From Phymatolithon calcareum (Eukaryota > Rhodophyta > Florideophyceae > Hapalidiales), in NCBI GenBank assembly GCA_977006965.1, contig OZ345353.1, positions 2,108,001 to 2,172,000 on the forward strand: a stretch of DNA of 64,000 bases. Reading direction: 5' to 3'. A program made the translations under genes and the position numbers. The notes beneath the pieces were generated by a model that saw only the letters and a program-made list of their open reading frames with translations, was not told the origin of the DNA and did no database searches. Numbering within the stretch: the stretch's first letter is position 1; the number at the start of each line of letters is the position of its first letter. This document shows positions 50,440-60,631 of the stretch, piece after piece.

Positions 50440-51252
50440 TCGTTGAACATTTCCCGGAGCTCATCTTCATTCCTCGCCATTAGTATGACGTCGTCCGCAA
50501 ACATATTGAAGCGAAGACTCTCATTAAAATCGTTGAAGCTCATGGCCTGATCCTTTCTGCCAAGGTCTCCATCAGAATATTGAACTGTGTGGGGCTAATG
50601 GGGAATCCCTAGGTGACTCCACGCTCGCTTATACCTGGTGTTTTTCCTTCATCATTAGTAGCGAGAGCGAAGCCAACGATGCCACATTTGTTGATAATCC
50701 GAGGTCAATTTCTCGCATTAACTCCTCTCGTGGTACCCGACCGTATGCTGACTTCAAGTCAAGTATAGCTTCGTCTTTCTTCCTTGTTTTACGGCTGAAG
50801 TATAACGGAGGAGGGCTCTTTCTGTGACTTTTCGAGGTTGGAATCCCATTTTTGATCTGTCGAAGAAATATATTCCCTCCGGATCAGTTTATTCACCGCT
50901 GATTCGAATATTTCGCGAGAGTGCGACAACAGCGAAGTCGGTCTGTAGCTTTTCGGGAAGCTTGGGTCTCCTTTCTCAAATATTGGGACCACCAGTGCGA
51001 GATTCCAGTCCTCAGGGCAACAACCGAGCTGGCCGGCTTTCTTGATCGTTTCCAGTAGGAACAGTAGCTTTTATCTGGGGTTAGTAGCAGTGTTTCAGAA
51101 AAAATTCCGTCTGGACCATCTGTGTTTCGCCTTGGGGCACGTCTTAGAGCTCTCTTTAGTTCTCGTTTTAGTGAGCGTGAGACTTGAAATTTCCTCGGCT
51201 GTATGGCTGTGCCTTGGGGGTCTTTAAGCTCCTCTGCCATGTGAGCTGCCAT
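50440..51252 (-). pseudogene. LINE reverse transcriptase
   Basis: RT motifs in order on the minus strand: RRNTDGPDGIFSE (palm entry), PIFEKGDPSFPKSYRPTSLL, AILDLKSAYGRV, then RGVT-stop-GFPISPTQFNILME where the usual Gln is a TAG, and the catalytic FADDVILMARNEDELREMF at about 50505-50449. Motif spacing is as in LINE RTs. One stop and at least two frame changes make it inactive. Confidence 0.85.
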
Positions 51253-51418
51253 TTCAGCCGGAGACAGGGGCTTCCCTTCACAGAAATTCGTCTGGGATCT
51301 CCTCTAATTCATTCGAATTAGATTTTTCATCCTCTTCGCAAAGTCTGTTGGGGTTGACGCCTATAGATCTTCTGTGAATTTCTTAAGCTTGCTCGTCTGT
51401 TTGCCCTGGTCATCTTCT

Positions 51419-52438
51419 TCACCTTTCTATCGAGATCTCTATGTTTTTTCCAGTCGACGACCGAGGCTGTTCTTCGTTCTTTTTTCTAGGCTTTTGTTCG
51501 CCGCTTGGAAAGTTTGTCAAGCTCATTGGTCCAGAATTCTTTAAATCTTCTTGGTTTCCTTGATCTTCCGTGTATCCATGGTTGGTTGAAGAGATCACGG
51601 GCTCTCTTATATGCATTCTGGTACGCTTCAGTTTTATCCGCTTCATATATATATTTTCAACGGCTGACGGAAGTCTTGGTTTGCACTCGGACATTGCTTT
51701 TTCTGGGAGCTTAGTGTTTTTCCGTGCTCTCAATGGTAGTCTATACTCCTCAGCGATCTGGGAATATTTTCCTGAAACTCTGCCGGTTATCGGTATGTGA
51801 TCGCTCGCGCCAATCCATTCACCCTGCGCCAAGTATACGGAGTGTGCGGTTGTTTCCTTACATACGATGAGATCGATCACGCTTGCGCCGACATGGCTGT
51901 GGAATGTTGGTCCACTCAGTGTAGAAATGTACCAGCCCCATTTCTGTCCCCAATCGTGTAGTATCTGGCCCTTTGTGTTCCCCTTCCTGTCCTATGCCTC
52001 GTATCTAGAGTTAAAGTCCCCGATCAGTAAAGAAGGTCTGCGTGTTGCACTTTGCACTCTTGATAGGAATTGTTTCATTTTCTTGATGCTTTGGTCGGGG
52101 GAAAGATAGGCGCCTATCACCGTGACACCCACCAATTGGCAGAATACTGCCTGATGGTCTTGCTCTGCGATTCTGTACTGGAGCCTCGTTTGCAGAAAGA
52201 TACGGAATAGGACTCTTACGCCTCCTCTATTTCGCCCGCTCCGTTTTCCAGCAGGCGGGTTTGCTGGTAGGTGTATGTGTGGGGGCGGTAGCGCATTCTC
52301 AGGATCTAACCATGTTTCTGTTAATACCAGAAGGTATCGCTTCACGGTGTCCCAAAGTGGTTCCACTGATCTTGTATTCGTAGCTAGTCTATCCACGTTA
52401 TAGGTTCCGACTTTCATAGATCCATCAATATCTAACAT
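51419..52438 (-). pseudogene. LINE AP-type endonuclease region (ORF2 start)
   Basis: The frame starts with ATG at 52438 and shows VGTYNVDRL, LTETWLDPENA, GAYLSPDQSI and LIGDFNSRYEA. After an in-frame TAG at 51992-51994 it continues in the same frame with HVGASVIDLIVCKETT and IGASDHIPITGRV, the catalytic S-D-H motif. This is the exonuclease-endonuclease-phosphatase fold that nicks target DNA. Apart from the one stop the domain is complete. Its start codon overlaps the upstream ORF's stop. Confidence 0.85.
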
Positions 52439-52830
52439 TGATCCTGATTCTTCGATTGGCTTGGTACTGGGCGGTCAGCCGAAGTCACGCAGTTAGCTTC
52501 ATCCCGGGCTTGATGCCCAGCTGCGTCCCTAATTGCATCTTTGCTAGGGCTCTGTTGTGCGTTCTCAAGAGTGTTTGCTCGGTTTTCGTTTTGAGCACCA
52601 AGTAGGTTGCAAAGGTTCATGCAAGCTTCGTCATCGAGTGAGCTTGTCGTATACAATGTCTTCATGTAATACTTTCGTGCGCGTGCGTGCCTCGTGTGCT
52701 CTAGAAGTCTCTCCATTCGCCTACAGCAGCCTTCAACACTACGAATCTTGCTGTCAAGCTGGGCTTCAGCCAATCTGTTCAGGTTCGGTTCTTTGGAAAA
52801 TGAGCTCAGGTGTATGAATTTCTTGCTCAT
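52432..52830 (-). CDS. LINE ORF1-like protein, 132 codons
   Basis: Intact small ORF directly upstream of the endonuclease. Basic, helical N-terminal half with a possible coiled coil (EAQLDSKIRSVEGCCRRMERLLEHTR), then a polar tail. No zinc knuckle or RRM seen. Its TAG stop overlaps the downstream ATG in the 7-mer ATGTTAG (52432-52438), a stop/start arrangement used for coupled translation in some LINEs. Its own ATG overlaps a TAA in another frame (TAATG, 52828-52832). Confidence 0.55.
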   Translation of the reverse strand: MSKKFIHLSSFSKEPNLNRLAEAQLDSKIRSVEGCCRRMERLLEHTRHARARKYYMKTLYTTSSLDDEACMNLCNLLGAQNENRANTLENAQQSPSKDAIRDAAGHQARDEANCVTSADRPVPSQSKNQDQC

Positions 52831-52875
52831 TAGGAACTCTTTCGTTCTTTTTTATTGCGGAAATATCGCTCATAC

Positions 52876-53383
52876 TTATGATAAGCGTCTAGAGCTGTTT
52901 TGCAACAGCATCTCATTGTTCAGAAATTTGAGTACGGCTAGGGGTCTCTCACGGCATACCTCTTCTACAGTCTTTTTTACCACTCGGCCAATATGTTTTC
53001 GTCGTGAGGCGGAACGTCCACTACATCGTAGGATTAGGTGTTTGGTAGTTTCCTTGGGACCAGAAGTACAGGCCTTGCACACTGGATCGTACGGAATTAC
53101 TTCCATATTGCATCCGTGGTGAAAAGTGGCAACCACTGGGGTGCACTCTCCAATCAGCTGGTGCAGCATCACCTCTGCTCGTCCATGCGATATGGGAAGG
53201 TCTTTCTGTAAGAGTTGGAACGACGACTGGATCGAATTTGGAAGGAGGCCTGATGATGAATCTTGCTGCCTCGAGTGTCAGAGGAACTTTCTGGTGGTCC
53301 AGAAGGATAGATTCGTAGATACCCTTTCGAGCTAATTCGTCGGCAGCATCATTTCTTGGAATTCCACAGTGACTAGCAGGCAT
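52876..53383 (-). pseudogene. LINE RNase H C-terminus and zinc-ribbon tail, upstream of ORF1
   Basis: 53383-53021 begins PASHCGIPRNDAADELARKG, the C-terminal strand and helix of RNase H. The next frame (53172-52876) reads DPVCKACTSGPKETTKHLILRCSG, the C-x2-C...H-x4-C tail that usually ends LINE ORF2. The N-terminal part of RNase H is missing at the boundary near 53385. It lies 46 nt before ORF1, which is the reverse of the usual order. Confidence 0.7.
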
Positions 53384-53403
53384 TGGGAGCAGTATATTGA
53401 ATT

Positions 53404-55583
53404 GGCAGTATATTTTAGCATGGCTCTATTGCAGTAATATTGCGTGGCCTGTCTGTATTGGTTTACGTATTGGTGGCTACAGAACGTCTGTATTGGTTAC
53501 GTATTGGTGGCTACAGAACAGATTCTTGGAACTATGAAGTACGTATTTTGAGAACGGCCGCGCCAATGGCTCTGAAAGTAATGCAGTCGATTCACGTGTG
53601 CCATTTAGCTTATTTCCATTTTACAATTCTGTATGATCACGACTGTGAGCATTTCACCTTACGTTTGCAAACCTCTTTGTTCCTGCTAGCATCATTTCTC
53701 GACCATGTCGCGAAAACCGAAGCCCGAGTTCGTTGTCAAAGCGCTCATGACAAAACGCGATGATGCGTTCAAGATTCTGCCTTCTCGCGGGGAACGTGAA
53801 TGTACTCCTACCAACGTTCGGTGCTTGGTCTATGCTTGTCCGCGTAATGAGAACTGCAGGAACACCCCATCAGTTGTTACTTTCAAGAAGGGATCTGGGT
53901 GGAGGAATCCGTACGCACATCTACTGTCATGTGTTTCCGGAGGTGATGAACAGACCCTTCTGCAAATTTATCAAGACTCCATCTCGAATAATGCCATACG
54001 TGAGGGTGGAGCACGCATCTCGTTGTTTTTCGCAAGTTCTTTATCCGCTACGGCTAGAGAGAAAGCGATGTACGCTTATCTGGATGTTATCATCTCGCTC
54101 TCTCTTCCTATTTCGTACGTCGAGAATGCGCGCTTTCGAGACTTTAGCAGGATTAATGACGTCGTTTCGGTGAAAGCATTTCGAGAAACTGTTTTCAAGC
54201 TCGTTGAACTCGTCGAGTTTGCAGTGCGACAGGAGTTGAAGGAGACGAGCGGTGCAGTTATGCACGACGGTTTGACTAATAATGGACCACATTATCTTTG
54301 TGTTTGTGCCGTTTTTATGAAGAAGGTCGAGCGGGTGGAAAGTGGCAAGACTATCGTGGAGGAAGAACTATCTATGCCGTTGTTGTCGTTATCGCCTATT
54401 GCGAAACGAGACGAAGGAGGAGATATCGAAAGTGCTCATACGATTTCATTTGACGCCGATACACACATCCGTCAGTTGGAGCACATATTTCATTACTTCC
54501 ACGTTAATGTGCATGAGTGGTCTGTCTGTCAGATTGGAGACAGCTGTGCATTGAACAAGAGTATCGCTAGCAAAATGGGCATACCGCATGTCGGTTGTTG
54601 CAACCATTTGGATGTGAACAAGATGACGGCGTCACCTATGCTAAAAAGGACACTGGAATCCGTGCGTACTACAATGCGTGAGTGCAAGGGTAGCATCAAG
54701 AATCGTGCTATGCTGCATAGGCTGACTACACTTGTTCCTATTGTACCTTTTGCGACGCGTTGTTCTGGACTATCTGCGATGATGAATCGCTTTGTTCGCA
54801 TCCGACCACAGCTTGAAGAAGTTGCAGATACGCCTGGTCTTGATTTGACTATGACGCGTACGTTTGGCTTTGAAGGACAGTGCAATAAGCTCGCCATGCA
54901 ACTGAAAGAGATCAAGACAGTCACTAAGGCTCTTCAGAAACGTGGTGCGACACTTGAAGAATGTCGATTCATGCTGGGCACACTTTTCGATACTATCTCG
55001 TTTCAGAAAGATAATATGAACGCGCCTTTGTATGACTACAAGCTCAAGAATTCTCACACCACTTTCAAGTGTGCACATGAATGGCGAAGAAATAGCGGCA
55101 TGTGCACACTTGAAAGTGACTACGCCATCAAGTTCTGAGTATAGTGAAGGTGAAGATTATTCCACTTCGTCAATGTCTACTATATTCGAGAAACGAAAAC
55201 GGCGCCGCCAAGAACTATCTCAAGCATACATGAACCTGTCTTTCATCTTAGGTTCTTCTGCTGAAATGGAACGACTGCTTTCTGTTGCTGGGGGTATTTT
55301 AGCGAGCAACCGTCACAGAATCACTCCAATGCTCTTCGAAGCACTTCTCTTCCTGAAGGTGAACCGAAGTTACTGGTATCTTCGAACAGTTGTTACAGCA
55401 ATGTCTAATGCTCGGAGTGCAAGAGTAACAGAACAGGTGGAGGAAGATGCTGAAGAGCAGCATTTGTTGGCTTTGTGACCTGCCTTAGTTGCTTATTCTG
55501 TGTTCTATTGTAGTCATATTGGCTGCAGTAGTCGTTGCTTATTGCAGTAGTATTGGCATGCGGAGCTCTATTGCAGTAAAAGT
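53404..55583 (+). mobile_element. hAT-type transposon region
   Basis: Bounded by a similar sequence in direct orientation at both sides (CAGTA...GCATG...GCTCTATTGCAGTAA at 53404-53436 and 55544-55579). A 34-bp tandem duplication (GTCTGTATTGG-TTACGTATTGGTGGCTACAGAAC) is at 53451-53519. Clear TIRs and an 8-bp TSD were not found, so the exact ends are uncertain. Confidence 0.55.
53705..55478 (+). pseudogene. hAT transposase, one frameshift from intact
   Basis: The frame 53705-55138 (477 codons) begins with a BED-like zinc region (Cys45, Cys51, His72, Cys76) and continues through the catalytic Asp188 (HDGLTNNGPHY) and a second Asp279 (CQIGDSCALNK). The C-terminal part continues in another frame (55032-55478) with SFILGSSAEMERLLSVAGGIL and LFEALLFLKVN, the hATC dimerisation domain. 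One frameshift near 55080-55140 separates them; an intron is less likely. This is the same family as the 47-48.7 kb remnant but far better preserved. Confidence 0.82.
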
Positions 55584-56324
55584 TGGATCCTTGCCTCTTC
55601 CTTTCAATACAGAAAAATATACTGCTCCCAATCTGTAGAGCAGCTCCCGCATTATCTTGACACCCTGGCTCTGGTCTTCGCCAAAGAGACACAGGCGGGG
55701 ATAGTTATCGACAGACAGCACCTAGCAGCCACTGGCAGTTGTGCACGACAGTGTCTCGCGAACATGGCGATCGCGAGACAGCATCCACCTAAGCCAAAAC
55801 TGAGGTCGACTGAATCGCATAAATAGTTCGTAGAGACCCCAAGTCTGAGAGAAGCTACAGGACACTCAACTACCAACCTTTTCCCTTTCATTTCACTAAA
55901 GCAACCCTTTTCCAACATTGGACTTCCCTGTTGCACGTGACAGGGCCTTGCATTCCGCTCCGGAGCGTGTGATCTGTGACACGTTACAAATCCCTGGTGA
56001 CTAGGAATCCAAATGCCTTCGACAAAGATACCCTTGGACATCAGCTGCCCCATAAGGCCCCAAAGTTTCCGTATCATCTCCCCGTATCCCCTCGGTTCAC
56101 CGTCAATGGCATCGATAGCATTAGGAACTCAATTATGGGCTCATCGCTCCCTTCTCTGGTGTCGATCTCTAGAACAGAGGTCCCTCTGAAGTCAATACCC
56201 CACACGTTACCACGTCCGAAAGCATCGTTTAGGTACCTTCGTAGCTCTCCGATGGGTCCTGTTGCAAAGTTTTCAAAATGGAGGGCGATCGTCTCTGGAA
56301 AGTTACGTGTTCTGCCAGGCTCCT
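55479..56324 (-). other. Decayed coding remnant, minus strand
   Basis: No intact gene. Minus-strand reading of about 56340-56060 gives RRYLNDAFGRGNVWGIDFRG and TSVLEIDTREGSD, a plausible fragment of a TE or host protein. 56077-55652 contains IWIPSHQGF, which resembles an RNase H strand. Evidence is weak. Confidence 0.3.
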
Positions 56325-56580
56325 ATTTGCTTCTTTGTATCATATTTTCTCCTACTTTAGCTTCAATTAGGTACTCTACGCCAATTGCTATACCTATTTC
56401 GGTACATGTCGAGACATAGGCGAGGAACGACTCAAATGTTTAAGAATTTGGGTCGTGCTCGTAAAACGTAATAGATGCAGTCAGCCGCTTCCCCTGGCAA
56501 GCAGTTGTAATACGATCCAGCGGTCGCTAGTGGAACAGTCCCTCGACCATCGATGAAATTTTTCATAAGAAATATGTTCA
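56325..56580 (+). repeat. Repeat A, copy 3
   Basis: Direct match to 37150-37410, directly followed by repeat B. This is the only place where A and B lie together. Confidence 0.75.
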
Positions 56581-56802
56581 ATACAACAAGGCATGTTTCT
56601 TCCCAGGTTTGGATAAATTGCTGCGAAATTATTGTATTGTATCTCTCGTATCACAGGGGACGCCTATGCACAAAAACGCTGCCGCCTTTTGAAAAGGTGA
56701 AGTACAGTATGCATAAGCCTTGATTCGATCAAGCTGTCTCAGAATCTGCATCATAAAACCACATTGCAGGTCAAATTTTCTCGCATCCTTCTCTGTCTAG
56801 AT

Positions 56803-56815
56803 CCTTATATACAAG
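56803..56815 (+). promoter_or_regulatory. Conserved TATA-like element of small-protein pseudogene
   Basis: CCTTATATACAAGG, about 77 nt upstream of the former start codon (ATA at 56883), is the same element and spacing as at 61001-61017. Confidence 0.5.
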
Positions 56816-56882
56816 GCGTACCACATTCCCCAGTACCGACACGATCAGTTGAAGGGCTTCTGAAAGGTACTGAAACTAAAAA

Positions 56883-57197
56883 ATAGCTTCTTCAGTTATC
56901 CGTCTACTCGAAACAGCTCTTCTTCTCAGTCTCTTGTCGACTTTTGTATTCCAAACGGTGGTTCCGGACGTGCGCCACGTTAATGCTGTAAATGCGGGAA
57001 AAAATTCTCAGACTGGCTGTCTGAACATGATATTGAAGACCGTGTGTGAAGTATCGATGCAGAAGACAAGCAGGGGCTCGCAGACTGTTACATCGTGTTT
57101 GTACTTCCACTTAAATGGCTATGTATGCCCTTCGTCAGGTGACAATCTTCCATGCTGGCAGAGACCGTGGTATTTGACTTGTGTGTGGTCTCCCTGA
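56883..57197 (+). pseudogene. Small secreted cysteine-rich protein, start codon lost
   Basis: Paralogue of the gene at 60632-60934. The aligned start codon is ATA at 56883, not ATG; the rest of the frame stays open for 105 codons. The signal-peptide core RLLETALLLSLLSTFVF is kept. Of the six Cys in the intact copy, C1, C3, C5 and C6 are conserved while C2 and C4 are replaced, and two new Cys occur in the middle. It may start at an internal TTG or be non-functional. Confidence 0.7.
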
Positions 57198-57345
57198 ACG
57201 TTCAAATCTACTGTTTCTTTATTTCTTGCCGAGGATTGATTAGAGGCTGTTCACATGCATTGAATAGTTTCTGCAGTGAATGACTCTTTGCTGGTCTGTA
57301 CGTGAGTGTGTGCTATACCCACTACAGCGTATTAATGTCAGGAGT

Positions 57346-58289
57346 TTGCTTGATAGCCAACAGAAAAAAGATACCATAAGACACCTGATACTCTTGGAGC
57401 ACACAAAGAGGAAACATCCGCTTCGCGTCAATATTTCTCGGAATCAATTTTTAACTCATGGGTTCGGGCTGAAAGAATGTGCTCCTATGTCTTCTGTTAC
57501 AGACTACGGAAGTTAACGTTCGAGGATTCGAACCCGCTAGATGCATCAGAATCTTCAAGTGTTGAATGTTGCCGAATGGGAATATGCTCTACATATGACG
57601 CCAATGACAAAGCGATTGTGATCGGCTATCGAAGAGCGGAAGTATTATTTTACAAGAATGTCTTCGGAAATTATGCAGAACTCCGCGGCGGCCGAATGCG
57701 AGTCCTGTGTCGACTAGAACCTCCAGAGATGAGAAGAAGACATCAAGAGGAATAGTTCTCCAAGTAGAAGCTGTAAAACTAGGGGTTGCCATGGCACTGG
57801 CCGTGTCAGCGAATCAAGAAGAAGATTTACTTGGCCATTGTTGGTCGACAAACTGATTTACCGGTCGACGATGGATGTTTGTCAGCTGTCGATGATTTAT
57901 GTGGATGTCGATATCTGCGACCCTACTACTTTGGGTCGACTGCATTGTATTTTATACCATAAATGAAATATGAATAGAACTACAGATAACTACCGTGAGG
58001 AGGTAAGCAAGCACCTAAATGATGACGCCACGTAGCTTACCCGTCATCTCGTGCTCACGGAAGTGTCGAATTCATCTCACGCCAGTAGATCTTACGGCTG
58101 TGAAGAAGGGAATTAAACAAGAGGGAAAAACATAGTTGGAGCGTTAGCGTGGAGTTGGCCCAAGAAGGAAGGCCAATATCCTTCTGTGAAGAGTTATGTC
58201 AGCCAGAGCACAGCTCTTCATTGCAGAGACGATAAGGCTGTACAAGAAATCTTCGCGCGAGGTTTGGCCGACCTTGTACGGCAAGAAAT
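57346..58289. other. No gene recognised
   Basis: About 0.95 kb with short overlapping frames (the longest 92 codons at 57477-57755) and a stretch rich in GTCGAC/GTCGAT words at 57840-57950. No family or repeat end was identified. Confidence 0.4.
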
Positions 58290-58705
58290 ATGTATGAGGT
58301 CCAGACTCTGTGGATGGATGTCAACGGTTCTTCGGCAAACAGAAGAATCCCGAGATTTACACTCCCTGCGCCTTCTACGGCATATGAAGCACCGAGGTTG
58401 AGATGCCTGAGAGTCATTTTCAACAGAGTTCCTTTGCGGAGAAAATCCATTCTGGCGAAATACTTTTGGGCTGGTGCTGTGGTGGAGCTTATCGTGTTGC
58501 AACGTATATTACGGTCTATGAAGATGGACCAAGAAACGGAATATGAATGAAAAAGACTTACTCGGGCCCTCACAGGGAGAGAAATTCGAATTAAGGAGAT
58601 ATTAAAAGCAGAGTAGAGAGATGAGTATCGAAAACAGCGAGAAGCTCCCCTGTTACTCAATTTGAGGCTTTGGGAGCTTTTAGAATAAATCAACATATAT
58701 CCCCC
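58290..58705 (+). repeat. Tandem unit copy 1 with remnant ORF
   Basis: ORF 58290-58550 contains PRLRCLRVIFNRVPLRRKSI and a following ELIVLQRILRSMK, closely matching residues in the 58670-59164 ORF. The noncoding tail (CCTGTTACTC...GAGGCTTTGGGAGCTTTTA...AATAAATCA) is also shared with copy 2 at about 59225-59275. Confidence 0.6.
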
Positions 58706-59164
58706 CATAAGAAGCACCTCGAAGAGACAGAAGAATTTTGTGTTAGAGAGGAGGACATAGTGGAAGCAACAAAGGACGTGGAGTGTTTCAAGGAATTCAA
58801 CGGCTTGAGAAAAGCTTTGCAAAAAGCGGAACAGGGAGCAGTCTCGAAGAAGAGCCGAAGAAGAGAAATAATCGAAGTATGGGCACAGGAAGATAATGGA
58901 AGATCAGTGACGATTCCCTTTGAATCGACCAAACTACCAGTGATCATCTGCTCAAGGGACAGGAAGACACGGCTGCGATGCCTGAGGCCGATTTTTAATA
59001 GAGCGCCATTGTGGAGAAAATCGATACTGGAAATGTACTGTGGTACCACAGCTGTAATTGAGCTGGTTGCTCTCGAACGCATTTTATCATCAGCGCAGGT
59101 GGGCCCTGATGTGGAAGATGAGTGCAAACGAATCACACTTGCACTTGTTAGTAGAGAAATTTGA
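58670..59164 (+). CDS. Unknown 164-residue protein, tandem unit copy 2
   Basis: Intact frame. The N-terminal half is highly charged and helical (ETEEFCVREEDIVEATKD, KKSRRREIIEVWAQED). The C-terminal half, TRLRCLRPIFNRAPLWRKSI...AVIELVALERILSSAQ, is conserved in the upstream copy, where substitutions keep the reading frame. No recognised family, signal peptide or zinc motif. The tail contains AATAAATCATT about 100 bp downstream, a plausible polyadenylation region. TE-derived or a rapidly evolving host gene; undecided. Confidence 0.4.
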   Translation: MGAFRINQHISPHKKHLEETEEFCVREEDIVEATKDVECFKEFNGLRKALQKAEQGAVSKKSRRREIIEVWAQEDNGRSVTIPFESTKLPVIICSRDRKTRLRCLRPIFNRAPLWRKSILEMYCGTTAVIELVALERILSSAQVGPDVEDECKRITLALVSREI

Positions 59165-59211
59165 ATTAAGGAGGCCATGAGTGACCAGACTACGCTACTT
59201 TAGAAAACGGT

Positions 59212-59477
59212 TCGGAAAGCAAGCCCTGTTACTCCTAGGTGAGGCGTTGGGAGCTTTTAAATAAATCATTACATATCCGCACGAGAACAATAGTTTTATC
59301 CAGCGGAAAAAATGAACGGTAATTTACGCTTGCGTCTACATAATTTAAGCAGTTTCTCGTCTTGTGGTACTAGATGGAAATAGCTAGTCGGCCTCGTTGG
59401 AGTGGGGATATTTGATGATTTTAATTTAAGAGCTCCCAAAGCCTCACCTTGGAGTAACGGGGCAGCTCTTGCGATAA
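59212..59477. repeat. Inverted pair of the tandem-unit tail
   Basis: 59212-59281 and 59406-59477 are inverted copies (GTTACTCC..GGTGAGGC.TTGGGAGCT.TTAAAT...). Together with 58640-58705 this tail occurs three times. The inverted pair around about 125 bp looks like a small foldback element. Confidence 0.6.
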
Positions 59478-59542
59478 TCTCTAAGCTAAAGTCCTCTGGT
59501 TACTCAAAACGTTCTTGATTCGTAATTCTCTCCCAACAAGAG

Positions 59543-60207
59543 CTCCTGTGAGTCGACGTTGGAGTGCGGCTCGGTTGCTCCCCCTGTGCGTCACCAGTCG
59601 CACTGTGTTTCTTTTATGTAGATATTGACACTGCAATGCACACCGCTGTGCGCAGTCCAGTGCGAGCGATCTCTTCAACACCGAAGGTCTGTGCGGCGGA
59701 ATAGGGTCTAGTGTGGCGCTGCTTGGGGAGACGACCGAGAATTCAAGTGATCTTGACGTCAAAATCCATGTCGAGTAATCGATCCGCCTCGACAAGGATA
59801 AGATACTCGAGGGCTGAAACTCTGATCGTGCCCTCAACAAGCTCCGCGTTCAGTCGACCGGGTGTGGCGATGACGACACGCATGTCGCGAACATCAGAGC
59901 GAGATCCAGTTCCTGCGGTTGGCGCTGCGCTGCCACCGATGACTGCACAAGGAGATACGGAGCCGGGGAGGGCATTGAAGAGACGCTGAGCTTCGTCATG
60001 GACCTGTGACGCCAGCTCTCTGGTCGACATTATTATCATGGCTTTGATCGCCCGCGAAGGCTTCTTGCTGTCCTGCGACTTGCGCACGAATAACGGACTT
60101 TGTGCGATGGGGAGCAGGAAGAACAAGGTCTTGCCCGGGTTCGCCTCGGCCTCCACAGACACATAGTATGATGACAGAAGAGATGGGATTGTCGCGGCCT
60201 GCACCGG
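59543..60207 (-). pseudogene. Truncated SPB4/DDX55 helicase pseudogene
   Basis: Minus-strand copy of SPB4 gene positions about 19273-19936 (motif Q end to just after the SAT region). The frame from 60204 reads QAATIPSLLSSYYVSVEAEA with Walker A changed from AETGSGKT to AEANPGKT. MSTRELASQV, IATPGRLNAEL and LVEADRLLDMD (for LDEAD) follow, then a frameshift near 59743. Nucleotide identity is high across the aligned part and stops abruptly at both ends, with no poly(A). It lies beside the inverted copies of repeat B. Confidence 0.9.
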
Positions 60208-60479
60208 TTGTGTTTCTTACAATGTAATCTTCCGGTTTGTCAACACAGGGCGCAGTATTGACGGAAATCGGAGAGAGAAACAAGGTACCACTGCAGGAGC
60301 TCAGGCAGGACACGAAGAAGAGAGTTGACCAGCATGTCAAATAGTTTTCAGCTCCGATGACATTGTACAGGCGTCCTATATGTCCAGTGCGAGGTGTTGC
60401 TCCGAAAACCTGTCATAAAGAATGAAGGAAAGAAGAAAGCCGATTTGGTTCCTTTTAATGTTGGATATCAACCAAACTT
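60208..60479. other. Spacer between SPB4 pseudogene and repeat B
   Basis: About 270 bp with no recognised feature. Confidence 0.4.
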
Positions 60480-60631
60480 CTGACATTACCACGCTACAGT
60501 GGGTATAGCACACACTCACTTACAGAAAAACATAGAATCATGCACGACAGAAACTATTCAAGGCATATGAACAGCCTCTAATCAATGTTTGGCCAGGAAC
60601 AAAGAACGATAGATGTGAACGTTCAGCGAAA

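Larger units (their letters stand above)
49440..53383 (-). mobile_element. Non-LTR retrotransposon (LINE) with AP endonuclease and RT
   Basis: Reading the minus strand: RNase H/zinc tail (53383-52876), a 132-codon ORF (52830-52432), AP-type endonuclease (52438-51700), reverse transcriptase (about 51250-50440), RT C-terminal region (50411-49600) and a 3' end with AATAAA near 49465. The coding sequence has stops and frameshifts but all signature motifs are readable. The right boundary (53383) is where the RNase H sequence stops abruptly next to the hAT element. Confidence 0.8.
56590..57345 (+). repeat. Repeat B, full copy 1 (gene duplication unit)
   Basis: About 750 bp matching 60480-61240 in inverted orientation over promoter, ORF and 3' flank (shared GATTAGAGGCTGTTCA and GAGTGTGTGCTATACCCACT downstream of the ORF). 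Confidence 0.85.

Noticed and set aside
53021-53383. Reading the RNase H fragment as a separate host gene
   Set aside because: Its motif and zinc tail are typical of LINE ORF2 ends and it is broken by a frameshift.
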